Part shown: positions 37,689 to 45,831 of the stretch, piece by piece | Layout of the letters: each line of letters opens with the position of its first letter | Numbering within the stretch: the stretch's first letter is position 1 | Assembly: GCF_023195885.1 (NCBI RefSeq) | Contig: NZ_JALPKO010000004.1 | Span: 124,001-188,000, forward strand | Length of the DNA: 64,000 bases | DNA from: Methylonatrum kenyense | Lineage (GTDB): Bacteria; Pseudomonadota; Gammaproteobacteria; Nitrococcales; Aquisalimonadaceae | Direction of reading: 5' to 3' | Translations under genes and position numbers: made by a program | The notes under the pieces: model-generated | Databases searched by the model: none | What the model saw: the letters and a program-made list of their open reading frames with translations, nothing else | Told to the model about the DNA's origin: nothing

Positions 37689-40128
37689 CGATTAAACCCT
37701 CCGCGTCCTCGGGGATATCGATTTCGATTTCCCCATCGTATCCATCCATTGTCAGGATGAAGGTGCCAGCAGGCAGGCGTTCACCGACAAAACGGCCGGT
37801 GCGGTTCGTGAAAATGGAGCGAATGCGGTCGTCCTCCTGATCGATTCTGGTCAACCGCCCGGTGGCGAGGCTGAACGGTTCGCCGTCGCTGTCCTTGATG
37901 AAACCGAGCAGGGTGCGTGACTCGTCGGATCCGATAACGAAATGGTGGCCGCTGAATCCACCTGGGAGCACGCCGATTCGACCCTCACCGATGTCATAGC
38001 CAAGCGGCAGGTCCTCGACGTCTACGTCAAGTCGCAGGGGAATGTATGGTCGGCGCACCGGCGCCACCGCTGGGCCCATGCGGCTGCTGTGTGCTGTCGT
38101 TCCGAAAACGCCACGGTCCAGCGTCGTGCGGCGGCCATCGAGGCTGTCATGGGGCTCAGTCATGACGAAGCCACGTGCGGCCCGGCGGCCGACACCGACA
38201 CCGCTTGGTGTCACGGCGAGACCACTGCTGGCCGTCAATCGTGATTCGTGGGTTGTGCCCCCGCCGTCGCGACCCCGGGTCTGCCGGGTGAGTGCTTCTG
38301 CTTCGAATCGGTTTCCGGTGTATCGGCCGCGCGCCTCCCCGAGGTCTCGCCGGTCGGAACGACTTGACAGAACCCGACCGCTGACGTCATTGACGACGTC
38401 CCGTCGAGTCCGATCGAGCTGCACGCGGGTTTCGCTATTTCGTGTGTTGTGGGTGGTTCGCGCATTGAAACGGTTCCCGAAACGGTAGGAAATCCCGACA
38501 AACGCGGTATAGGTGTCATCTTCGAATTCGCTGTCGACATAGGCCATGTTCAGAAACAGGCTCAGGCCTCCGTCAAAGAAGCGGGAAATGCCGACATCGA
38601 CACGGCGGTCAATGATTCCGTCAGGCCGCAGCTTCTGCTGCTGCGCGCCGACGGTCACGCCGACGTTGGCCGGCAAGGTGGTCTGCACCCGCGCCAGCAC
38701 CGAGTAATCTCGGGTATCGCCGAATTGCAGGTCACTGAGCGTCCGGTAGCCATCGGAAAACCGCTCTGCCACCAGGTTGATGCTGGTAGGCAAGCTTGCT
38801 GCTACCGTCTGCCAGGCGTAGACGATCCCGAGAGCATGGCCGCTTTCCGAATCGAAACCATCGGGGTCGGCCCGACTCCATGCTGCATCGAACTGAAAAC
38901 TGCCAAAGCGCGTACTGGTGGTGGCGTTCAGACCGGTATTGACCAGGCCGTCGGTGAACTGGCTGTTTGCTCCGAGGCTAATGGTGTCGGTGAACCCGTG
39001 CTCGATGAACCCGGTGAAGGCGAGGTCGTCCTCGTACTCGATATCGCCGATGCCGGCGGGGTCCTCCAGCAAGCCGACATTGGCGCTGAAAAGCGTCACA
39101 CCCTGGCGCAAAGAAACCGGGTCAAAGAATAGGGAGAAGCTGGCTGCTTCACGTCGCCCGGCATCATCCTCGACAAACAGGCGCACGTCATTGGCGCCAA
39201 GTGCCAGGGGAAAATCACTCAGATTGTAACGGCCGGCAGGTAGCACCAGCGTATCCACGATGACGCCGTTGACTTCGACATCCACGCGGGACGTGCTGTC
39301 CAAGACAACTTCCTGCCTGCCTCCGGGGCGAATATTCTGGAACGGGCGAATGTCACCAAACTGCCGAGCGATGCTGACGCCGCCCAGGCGTGGACTGCTT
39401 TGCAGCCCCTGAGTCAGCGGGAAGATGTCACCGGCGCTGTAGCGAATGGCGTTATCGTAGTCATCGTGGAACAGCAGCATGTCCCGGCGTTGCATGCGAT
39501 CGCTGCTGTTGGCGACGCGTCCGTCGTAAAGCATGCTGCCGATAAAATTCAAACCGCCAAACCCGCCGACGTTGGCGCCAATGTCGAGCCCAACCACGGG
39601 ATCAACGGCGCCGGTCTCCCGACTGTCAGAGCGGTGGACGTAGTCCTGCGCGTAGCTCAGGTCGATTCCCAGGCTTGCCGGCTCGGGGCGGGGGAATTCC
39701 TCGCGGTCGGGCTGATCGAGGGCTGACAGCCGACGTTCCCCCGCTCGCAGGCGCCCGGTATCGATCCGACCCTGGACTTCCAGCGCTGACTGGCTAAACC
39801 GGATGTTGAAGGAGTCGGTCTCCAACTGGTCGAGCGGTACCAGTTCGCGATCATCCGCTTGTTGCCGCAATTCCGACATTTCGTTCCGATCCAGACGCCC
39901 CTCTAGCAGTTCCATCAGGCGGGCCGTCTCAACGCTGGCGTCGTAAGCAGCGTCGATTTCCACGAGCACTTCGCCGACTAGGGCGTCGTTCAGCGTAAGC
40001 GGAACGTTTATCCGGTAAAGCTGCTCGTCATCCGCCGGTGCCACATTCATACCGAGCAGAGAGGCCGCGACCAGAAGCAACAGCTTCCGGCCAGGCCAGG
40101 TGGGCGCCTTTGCTGCAAGCCGATCCAT
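37663..40128 (-). CDS. Outer-membrane fimbrial usher
   Basis: An 821-residue protein with signal peptide (KLLLLVAASLLGMNVAPA), an N-terminal periplasmic domain, a long beta-barrel with many alternating strands ending in aromatic or polar residues, a plug region, and C-terminal Ig-like parts including an SGHHFVIGSDESRTLLGFIKD-like end. It channels chaperone-bound subunits through the outer membrane. It lies 7 bp after the chaperone gene and overlaps the tip gene. Features such as VPLTLNDALVGEVLVEID fit the archaic/CS1-like ushers rather than PapC. Confidence 0.85.
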   Translation of the reverse strand: MDRLAAKAPTWPGRKLLLLVAASLLGMNVAPADDEQLYRINVPLTLNDALVGEVLVEIDAAYDASVETARLMELLEGRLDRNEMSELRQQADDRELVPLDQLETDSFNIRFSQSALEVQGRIDTGRLRAGERRLSALDQPDREEFPRPEPASLGIDLSYAQDYVHRSDSRETGAVDPVVGLDIGANVGGFGGLNFIGSMLYDGRVANSSDRMQRRDMLLFHDDYDNAIRYSAGDIFPLTQGLQSSPRLGGVSIARQFGDIRPFQNIRPGGRQEVVLDSTSRVDVEVNGVIVDTLVLPAGRYNLSDFPLALGANDVRLFVEDDAGRREAASFSLFFDPVSLRQGVTLFSANVGLLEDPAGIGDIEYEDDLAFTGFIEHGFTDTISLGANSQFTDGLVNTGLNATTSTRFGSFQFDAAWSRADPDGFDSESGHALGIVYAWQTVAASLPTSINLVAERFSDGYRTLSDLQFGDTRDYSVLARVQTTLPANVGVTVGAQQQKLRPDGIIDRRVDVGISRFFDGGLSLFLNMAYVDSEFEDDTYTAFVGISYRFGNRFNARTTHNTRNSETRVQLDRTRRDVVNDVSGRVLSSRSDRRDLGEARGRYTGNRFEAEALTRQTRGRDGGGTTHESRLTASSGLAVTPSGVGVGRRAARGFVMTEPHDSLDGRRTTLDRGVFGTTAHSSRMGPAVAPVRRPYIPLRLDVDVEDLPLGYDIGEGRIGVLPGGFSGHHFVIGSDESRTLLGFIKDSDGEPFSLATGRLTRIDQEDDRIRSIFTNRTGRFVGERLPAGTFILTMDGYDGEIEIDIPEDAEGLIDVGTLQMP

Positions 40129-40135
40129 TGGTGGC

Positions 40136-40867
40136 TCACTCGATGGCGGTCAGCTGCAGCTCGGCGTTCCGCTCCCAGTCTTCCTCGATCGGGATTCGGA
40201 GGTAGCGGGTGGTTTCCGGGTAGATGGCCGGATTGCCGATGATGGCCTCGATTTCCTCTTCGTCCTCGAAGCTCCGTGTCTCGCCGTTGGGACCGGCGAG
40301 TTCGAGGCGGTAGTCGATCAGCAATGCGAACAGATTGCCGCGGTTTTCCAGGCGGGCAGTGAGTACACTGTCATCCGCGTCGGACACGGAGGTACCGGCG
40401 ACGACTAGATCGCTCTCCGCCCCGGGTGGCACGACGTGGGCTGCGGTGCCAACATCGAAAATGACCTGCACGCCGGTCGAACCCCCGGGGCGTTCCACCG
40501 GTAGTTGGGTAATCGCGACGGTATAGCTCTTCGACTGCTCCAGGTCCGGCGGCCCGATATACTGCACGCGAAAGTTCTGAGTCTCGCCGGGCTGGATTTC
40601 GGCCTGCGGCGGGAAGACCAGGAAGTCGTCTTCGCCCGAGCGCTCTCGCGGGTTGCCGTGTTCGTCGGCGCTGCGCTCGCGCACCGTGATTTCCAGTGGT
40701 AGCGGGTTTCGGGTCGGGTTACGGACGCGAACTGTTTCCTGCGCGTCGGAACCGGAAGGCGCGAGGATGTAGCGCATGGGCTGCACCTCAAATGCCTGGC
40801 TCGTGGCGATCGGCAACAGCACGGCCGCCGCGATAATCGCGGTGATCAATGGATTAGTGATGCGCAT
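40136..40867 (-). CDS. Periplasmic pilus chaperone, PapD-like fold
   Basis: A 243-residue exported protein with signal peptide (ITAIIAAAVLLPIATSQA), then FEVQPMRYILAPSGSDAQETVRVRNPTRNPLPLEITV, the first strands of the N-terminal Ig domain. FRVQYIGPPDLEQSKSYTVAITQLPV resembles strand G1 and the following loop; the hydrophobic alternation here would complement pilin subunits. The C-terminal Ig domain starts near residue 150. It delivers subunits to the usher. A strong terminator separates it from the major pilin gene upstream. Confidence 0.88.
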   Translation of the reverse strand: MRITNPLITAIIAAAVLLPIATSQAFEVQPMRYILAPSGSDAQETVRVRNPTRNPLPLEITVRERSADEHGNPRERSGEDDFLVFPPQAEIQPGETQNFRVQYIGPPDLEQSKSYTVAITQLPVERPGGSTGVQVIFDVGTAAHVVPPGAESDLVVAGTSVSDADDSVLTARLENRGNLFALLIDYRLELAGPNGETRSFEDEEEIEAIIGNPAIYPETTRYLRIPIEEDWERNAELQLTAIE

Positions 40868-40907
40868 GACCCACCCCTGGATGTTTTTCGATATCTTCGA
40901 GTTTTCG

Positions 40908-40940
40908 AAAAAAAGGGGTGGCCGTGAAACGCCACCCCTT
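40908..40940 (-). terminator. Intrinsic terminator inside the pilus operon
   Basis: On the minus strand a perfect 10-bp stem (AAGGGGTGGC at 40940-40931 against GCCACCCCTT at 40922-40913) with an 8-nt loop runs into seven Ts (40914-40908). It sits 38 bp past the major pilin stop and before the chaperone gene, so it should attenuate expression of the assembly genes relative to the pilin. Confidence 0.88.
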
Positions 40941-40977
40941 AATCAACCGCCAATTACAGGCGTGCGTTACTTCCTGA

Positions 40978-41526
40978 TCAGTTGGCGTTCACGGACACGG
41001 TGATGGTGTCGGAATACTCGCCGGCCCAGGCCTGGGAATCGTCGCTCGGCGGGTTGGTCATCCGCAGGCTCAGGTCACCGCTGCGCTGCTGCGGTCCCGA
41101 TGCGAAATCGCCCTGTGGATTCCAGGGGCTGCCAGGGTTGTAGGAAAGCACGCTTCGCGTGTTGGGCGTGGAGAGCGACGTGAAACCGAATCCGGTACCG
41201 ACGCCCTCGCCGGTATGCCGCACCTGATACGGCAAGCCGCTGGAAAATCCGAAACCGAAATCATTGACCATGCTGCCGTCGTTCTGCGAACTGATAGTCC
41301 GCGTGAAGCCGGCCTTGACGTTGCAGTTGTAAGTCAACGTGCCGAGATTCTGGGTGCTTGAATCGAGCAACTCGACATCGACATTGTTGTCGCCGTCCAG
41401 GGAAACCGTGCATACCTCCTCGATTTCCCCAGTGAGGTCGATGGTGACCTCGTCGTCGCCCGCCATGGCGGAACCGGCGAGCAGCAACGCGGAAGCGGAA
41501 AGGCCTGCGATGATTTGCTTGTTCAT
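40978..41526 (-). CDS. Major pilin subunit of the chaperone-usher pilus
   Basis: A 182-residue exported protein. The signal peptide ends near AGSAMAG. The mature part has Cys39 and Cys68, a likely intrasubunit disulfide as in archaic pilins, and a C-terminus AGEYSDTITVSVNAN with alternating hydrophobic residues. It is very acidic at the N-terminus (DDEVTIDLTGEIEEV). It is the first gene of the pilus operon; an RBS-like GGTAAC region and a long leader precede it. Overall similarity to spore-coat-U pilins is by pattern only. Confidence 0.8.
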   Translation of the reverse strand: MNKQIIAGLSASALLLAGSAMAGDDEVTIDLTGEIEEVCTVSLDGDNNVDVELLDSSTQNLGTLTYNCNVKAGFTRTISSQNDGSMVNDFGFGFSSGLPYQVRHTGEGVGTGFGFTSLSTPNTRSVLSYNPGSPWNPQGDFASGPQQRSGDLSLRMTNPPSDDSQAWAGEYSDTITVSVNAN

Positions 41527-41680
41527 GATTGTTACCTCTTTCTTAACATTGAGAGCCCGGTACTGGCTGTTGGGCAGCGAGTCCGGCCCGGCTGGCTTTC
41601 TCTGAAACAGGACGCTGTCGGCCCTGATCCCACCCGTCGCAGGGAAGCCTGAACCTGTATCTCGGCACTCCCACGGCGGC

Positions 41681-41701
41681 CCCGAGCCGTTTCTGCTCGG
41701 G
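41681..41701 (-). other. Predicted 5'-terminal hairpin of the pilin mRNA
   Basis: Arms CCCGAGC (41681-41687) and GCTCGGG (41695-41701) with a 7-nt loop. If the sigma-54-like element is used, transcription starts near 41704 and this stem begins at about +4, a position known to protect bacterial mRNA 5' ends. Confidence 0.5.
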
Positions 41702-41714
41702 TTGCCAAGCCCGT

Positions 41715-41730
41715 ATCAAGCTCTGTGCCA
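41715..41730 (-). promoter_or_regulatory. Sigma-54-like promoter of the major pilin gene
   Basis: Minus strand reads TGGCAC-AGAGC-TTGAT against the consensus TGGCAC-N5-TTGC(A/T). The -24 half is perfect and the spacing is right; the -12 dinucleotide is GA rather than GC, the main weakness. It is 189 bp upstream of the pilin start. Confidence 0.55.
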
Positions 41731-41736
41731 TGGTAA

Positions 41737-41749
41737 AAAAAATTTGATA
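41737..41749 (-). promoter_or_regulatory. IHF-like site
   Basis: Minus strand TATCAA-ATTT-TTT matches WATCAANNNNTTR at all but the last base and lies in an A/T tract between the -24 element and the upstream inverted repeat, where IHF bends sigma-54 promoters. It is only 6 bp from the -24 box, closer than usual. Confidence 0.35.
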
Positions 41750-41815
41750 TGTCAATGAATTAAGGGGGTGTCCTACGGTTTTTTCTTCGCGGACGTCGGT
41801 GAAGAGCAGTTGACC

Positions 41816-41833
41816 TGTTTCATCAGCGAAACA
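41816..41833. promoter_or_regulatory. Inverted repeat, candidate activator site
   Basis: Perfect 6-bp arms TGTTTC and GAAACA around ATCAGC, centred about 95 bp upstream of the -24 box. A second looser repeat (CGAAA ... TTTCG, 41839-41857) follows. Location fits an enhancer for an AAA+ activator. Confidence 0.45.
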
Positions 41834-42058
41834 AGTGACGAAAGCTGTCAGGTTTCGGAGCGGATGCCGGCGAAGCGTGGATCGGTCGCCGGCAGTCCGT
41901 TCCCGGCGAGGCGTGAACCGGCTTGGTAGGAAATATTGCTTGAATTGAAGCGGATTAGGGCGCCGCATGCGGCAGAACGTTGGCGGGAGCCTTGCTCAAA
42001 GCGCCTGTTTCCATCTTGAGACAGTCTGCGGGCTAGCACCGAGATGGCGGCCCTGAAA

Positions 42059-42096
42059 CTGTAAACAACAGTTTACAGGTGACGGAATTTGTCACC
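42059..42096. promoter_or_regulatory. Two abutting inverted repeats
   Basis: CTGTAAAC-AACA-GTTTACAG (42059-42078) directly joins GGTGAC-GGAATTT-GTCACC (42078-42096). Both are perfect dyads of operator size, in DNA between the pilin promoter and the TRAP operon end. No regulator can be assigned. Confidence 0.45.
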
Positions 42097-42192
42097 TCCG
42101 GTTTACGAATCGACCGCGTGTGGATTGGACGAGAGGCGTGGGTCCAAAGGATCCGATCGACGGCACGCTCAGGTGGAATGTGGTGGGCTGAT

Positions 42193-42218
42193 GGCCGCCC
42201 CCGCGCCGGAGGGCGGCC
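42193..42218 (-). terminator. GC-rich stem downstream of the TRAP permease gene
   Basis: Arms GGCCGCCC (42193-42200) and GGGCGGCC (42211-42218) with a 10-nt loop, 48 bp past the TRAP large-permease stop. It lacks a clear U-run, so efficiency is uncertain. Confidence 0.5.
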
Positions 42219-42265
42219 GACTCTGTCGCTGCCAATGTCGGACAGACGGAATACTTCGGCTGGAA

Positions 42266-43549
42266 TTACTGGGCACCCAGCGATGGCAACCAGAGCGAGA
42301 TCTGCGGGAACATGATCAGCAGAACCGTGGCCGTCAGCAGGATCAGAATGAACGGTGGTGTGCCGCGAATCACATCGAAGTAGGGCCTTCGGAACACGGC
42401 CATCGCGGTGAATATGTCGCAGCCAAAGGGTGGTGTTGCCGAGCCGATCGCGGCCTGCAGGGTAACGATCACGCCGACATGGATCGGATCCAGGCCGGCC
42501 GCACTGACGGCGGGCGCGAAAAGTGGGGTGAGGATCAGGATTACGACGATCGGATCGACGAACATGCAGCCGATGAAGAAACTGATCGCAATCAATGCCA
42601 GCACTGCCGTCGGGTTGTCTGCCAGATTGGCTATCACCGGTTGCAACAGCGCATCCGGGATGCCGGCGAACGATATCGTGTAGGTAAAGGCGTTGCCGGC
42701 GGCAACAAGGATGAACACCACGGCGGTGATCAGGCCGGTGGACAGGGCGATGCCCCAGAGGTCCCGAATCCGCACTGCGCGCAGGATGATCACTTCCAGG
42801 ATCAGCGCGTAGAGCACGGCAATTGCAGCGGCCTCGGTGGGGCTGAAGAAACCGCCGTAGATGCCCCCAACCACCACCAACGGAAAGCCTAGCGGCAGCA
42901 GGGCGCGTCGGAACGCCTGCCAGCGCATCAGCCAGCCGACCCGCTCTTCCGGTTCGATACCCTGGATCCGGGAGGCGATGTAACAGTAGATCGAGATCAT
43001 CACCAGGATCATCAGGCCCGGCACGATGCCGGCGATGAACAGGTCACCGATCGAGGCGCCGGCAACCACGCCGTAGATGATCATGCCGATACTGGGCGGG
43101 ATGAGCAGCGCGATATCGCTGGCATTGATGATCAGCGCCAGCGAGAACTTGTCGCTGTAGCCTTTCTCCAGCAGCTTCGGCCGCATCGGCCCACCCATGG
43201 CGACCACGGTGGCCTGGGTCGATCCGGATACGGCACCGAACAGCGTGCAACTGACCGCGGTGGTGATTGGCAGGCCGCCACGCATGTGGCCGACGAAACT
43301 CTGTACCAGGTCCAGCAGGCGGTTGGCGGTATGGCCCTTGGTCATGATGTCGGCGGCGAGGATGAACAGGGGTACCGCGGCCAGCGCCCAGGACTGCACG
43401 CCGCTCATCAACTGGCCGATCAACAGGCTGACGTTGGTCGAGCCGATCTCGAAAACCAGTATCAGCAGGGCCGCGCTCAGCAGGGGAACCATCATCGGGA
43501 ACCCGAGCAGCAGCAGGATGACCATGACGATGAAAATGAATGTCAGCAT
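42266..43549 (-). CDS. TRAP transporter large permease (DctM family)
   Basis: A 427-residue protein with about twelve helices and DctM signatures: LGFPMMVPLL at the N-terminus, GAVSGSTQATVVAMGGPMRP (the conserved G-x-x-S-G-S motif), INASDIALLIPPSIGMIIYGVVAGASIGDLFIAG, and DPIHVGVIVTLQAAIGSATPPFG. It carries out sodium-driven import of an organic acid delivered by the periplasmic binding protein. It is the second gene of the minus-strand pair after the small permease, while the binding-protein gene lies divergently at 44722. Confidence 0.93.
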   Translation of the reverse strand: MLTFIFIVMVILLLLGFPMMVPLLSAALLILVFEIGSTNVSLLIGQLMSGVQSWALAAVPLFILAADIMTKGHTANRLLDLVQSFVGHMRGGLPITTAVSCTLFGAVSGSTQATVVAMGGPMRPKLLEKGYSDKFSLALIINASDIALLIPPSIGMIIYGVVAGASIGDLFIAGIVPGLMILVMISIYCYIASRIQGIEPEERVGWLMRWQAFRRALLPLGFPLVVVGGIYGGFFSPTEAAAIAVLYALILEVIILRAVRIRDLWGIALSTGLITAVVFILVAAGNAFTYTISFAGIPDALLQPVIANLADNPTAVLALIAISFFIGCMFVDPIVVILILTPLFAPAVSAAGLDPIHVGVIVTLQAAIGSATPPFGCDIFTAMAVFRRPYFDVIRGTPPFILILLTATVLLIMFPQISLWLPSLGAQ

Positions 43550-43606
43550 GACTGGCGCGCCTTTTTTATACGGTTCGTCTTTTATACGGTTCGTCGTTGG
43601 GCCGGC

Positions 43607-44158
43607 TCAGACAGAGTCTTCAGGCACTTCGTCGTACTGTTCCTTGTCCTGGAAGGAACGGTAGATTCCCGGCGTCGTGAGGTTGCGTATTGCGGTCAAC
43701 CAGTACTGGATCCCCGCCATGGCCAGGCCAATCGGTGCCACGGCGTAGGGAATCCAGAGCGGGATGGAGAGGGCCGAGGAGGTGCGCCCACGACGGTAGG
43801 TGCCTTCGACGTAGCCGAAGGCGTGCCAGGCCAGATAGAACATCAGGGCGCCGGTAAGCAGGCTGATGCTCACCAATACCGCCTTCCGCGGTGTGCCGGT
43901 GAGCTGATCGTAGAATGCCGACATGCTGATGTGGCGCGCCTTGCGCACACCGTAGCCAATGCCGGCGAAGGTGATGATCACCATGGACAGGCGGGTCAGT
44001 TCGACCTGGCCCGGGATGCCGACGCCGAACAACTGGCGCCCGAGGACATGCAGGATCAGCAAACCGGCCAGGAAAAGTATCGTTCCGCCGACCAGGAATT
44101 CCTCGATATGCTCCGTGCCCCTGTCCAGCCAGCCGAGTATCTTCCCGCCCATGGCCAT
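43607..44158 (-). CDS. TRAP transporter small permease (DctQ family)
   Basis: About 183 residues with four helices (near 22-42, 60-78, 98-118 and 140-160) and the DctQ signature GIPGQVELTRLSMVIITFAGIGYGVRKARHISM. The start may be 44158 or 44152; both are within reach of the GGGCGGAG element. It precedes the large permease by 57 bp. DctQ and DctM form the membrane part of the TRAP importer. Confidence 0.88.
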   Translation of the reverse strand: MAMGGKILGWLDRGTEHIEEFLVGGTILFLAGLLILHVLGRQLFGVGIPGQVELTRLSMVIITFAGIGYGVRKARHISMSAFYDQLTGTPRKAVLVSISLLTGALMFYLAWHAFGYVEGTYRRGRTSSALSIPLWIPYAVAPIGLAMAGIQYWLTAIRNLTTPGIYRSFQDKEQYDEVPEDSV

Positions 44159-44721
44159 CTCCGCCCTCTGAACCGTTCGAAAATGATGCCGCAGCCCAAC
44201 GCGACACGATTCGTTTGTAAGAAAACGCTGACTCAAGCCCGCATCTGCACCCGAGACAGGTTTCGGTTATCTGGCAAGGCGCAGTGTCGATTCGGTAGCT
44301 ACCGGGCCGGTGGCGCAACGCCGACAGGGACCAAAACGGCCGTGCCCTTCGGGTTGTGCCGGGATTTTCCCGACAGCTGTATTGCGCTGCTCGACCGTAG
44401 AATGACCGCGGCGCCGCGCAGCACCCCTTGCCCCGGAAAAGTTCGGGTTCCCACGCAGGCGTGCGACGAAATATTAGCGTTTCCTTGATTTGACAGTACC
44501 GTACTTTTTCCGGGCTGAACACCGCGTAGACAGGGCGGAAGCCTGTGTTAAGGTTGAATTGAGATCGTCATGTGGCGGTTGCAGATGGCGCTTAATCAGG
44601 GCCATGCGCGGGCGCTGGCGGTGGGCAAGAATCAACCGTCTCTCAATTCGGTTTCCTGCCACCCGGAAGCGCAGTGCGAAAGCATCGTCATACATCAAAA
44701 GACACACTCCAGGAGGTTCTC
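44159..44721. other. 563-bp divergent promoter region of the TRAP genes
   Basis: Lies between the divergent permease and binding-protein genes. Visible: a TTGACA hexamer at 44490-44495 without a good -10 partner, overlapping an 11-bp dyad AGTAC-C-GTACT (44495-44505) that could be an operator. No ORF with a ribosome site was found. Confidence 0.5.
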
Positions 44722-45744
44722 ATGCAGTGGCGTTATGGCGTAATCGCAGCATCCCTTTTTGCTCTGGCAGCCTGTTCCGATGCCCCGGATGACGGGACGC
44801 AGACCTGGGACTTCGGCCTGGAGGAAATCGAAGGCAGTGTGCAGCATGAATATGCGGTTCGGTTTGCCGAATTGGTGGAGGATCGGACCGACGGCGCGGT
44901 CAACGTTCGCATTTATCCTTATGGACGTCTCGGTGATCTGACCGACATCTACGATCAGGTGCAGGACGGCGCCATCCAGCTTGCGTTTGGCTCGGGTTTC
45001 CTCGGCGGCACCGTGCCGGAGAGCCAGCTGTTCAGCCTTAACTTCATTCTCAGTGAAGACGAGCACCTCAACACCCGGGTGTTGAACTCCGATGCGTTTC
45101 TGAAGAGCGAGGATTTCCAGGATTCGTTCCGTGACCGTGATCTGCATCCGATCGCGGTTGTGCCCGAGGGCTGGCAGGTCTGGACTGCGAACAAGGAGAT
45201 CCGCACGCCCGAGGACTTCAGCGGCGTCGCAATCCGTACCATGGACAATCGGCTGCTGCGTGAAACCTACCGGGCCTACGGTGCCGACCCCACCACGATG
45301 GAATACGGCGAGATCTACAGCGGGCTTCAGCTCGGCCAGATCGATGGCAACATCCAGCCGGTGTTTGCCCACGAGGAAATGGATTTCTATCAGGTGCAGG
45401 ACTACATGATCTTCGCCAACCAGGCGCAGTTCATTGCCACCTTCATGGCTAATCGCGACTGGTACGACGGTCTGTCCGACGAGCACAAGCAGATGCTCGA
45501 CGAGGTCGCGGCCGAAATGGTGGATTACATCCATGATGTTCAGGTGCGCCTGAATGAGGAGCGCATGGAGACAATTACCGGTAACAGCGACATCGAGGTG
45601 ATCGAGCTGACCTCGGACGAACGCGAGGCGTTCCGCGAGCTGAGTATTCCGGTGCGCGATGTATTCGTGGACATGACCGGGGATCGCGGCGATCGCCTGC
45701 TGAATCTGCTGCTCGAGGAAATCGAGAGCGCTCGGGAGGGTTGA
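44722..45744 (+). CDS. TRAP transporter solute-binding lipoprotein (DctP family)
   Basis: A 340-residue protein whose ATG follows AGGAGG by 5 nt. The signal ends in the lipobox LFALAAC with lipid-anchored Cys18, unusual since most DctP proteins are free in the periplasm. The DctP fold is shown by HEYAVRFAELVEDRTDGAVNV, YPYGRLGDLTDIYDQVQDGAIQL and a ligand-carboxylate-clamping arginine region (VAIRTMDNRLLRETYRAYGA). It would deliver an organic acid to the divergent DctQM permease. A strong terminator follows. Confidence 0.92.
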   Translation: MQWRYGVIAASLFALAACSDAPDDGTQTWDFGLEEIEGSVQHEYAVRFAELVEDRTDGAVNVRIYPYGRLGDLTDIYDQVQDGAIQLAFGSGFLGGTVPESQLFSLNFILSEDEHLNTRVLNSDAFLKSEDFQDSFRDRDLHPIAVVPEGWQVWTANKEIRTPEDFSGVAIRTMDNRLLRETYRAYGADPTTMEYGEIYSGLQLGQIDGNIQPVFAHEEMDFYQVQDYMIFANQAQFIATFMANRDWYDGLSDEHKQMLDEVAAEMVDYIHDVQVRLNEERMETITGNSDIEVIELTSDEREAFRELSIPVRDVFVDMTGDRGDRLLNLLLEEIESAREG

Positions 45745-45780
45745 TAAATTTCCCGGCTTGAGCCGTAACGATAAGTATTT

Positions 45781-45815
45781 GCCGGGACGCTGCGAGAGCA
45801 GCGTCCCGGCTTTTT
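45781..45815 (+). terminator. Intrinsic terminator of the dctP-like gene
   Basis: Perfect 13-bp arms (GCCGGGACGCTGC, 45781-45793; GCAGCGTCCCGGC, 45798-45810) with a GAGA tetraloop and TTTTT. Among the strongest terminators in the window. Confidence 0.95.
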
Positions 45816-45831
45816 CCGGAGAAGAAGAAGC

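Larger units (their letters stand above)
41527..42265. other. 739-bp regulatory region of the pilus operon
   Basis: No credible gene. Reading away from the pilin start it holds a leader of about 180 nt, a hairpin (41681-41701), a sigma-54-like promoter (41715-41730), an AT-rich tract with an IHF-like site, inverted repeats at 41816-41833, 41839-41857 (CGAAA/TTTCG) and 42059-42096, and a terminator-like stem of the TRAP operon (42193-42218). Confidence 0.7.

Noticed and set aside
44490-44518. TTGACA-based sigma-70 promoter for the dctP-like gene
   Set aside because: No -10-like hexamer at 16-18 bp; it overlaps a dyad that may be an operator instead.
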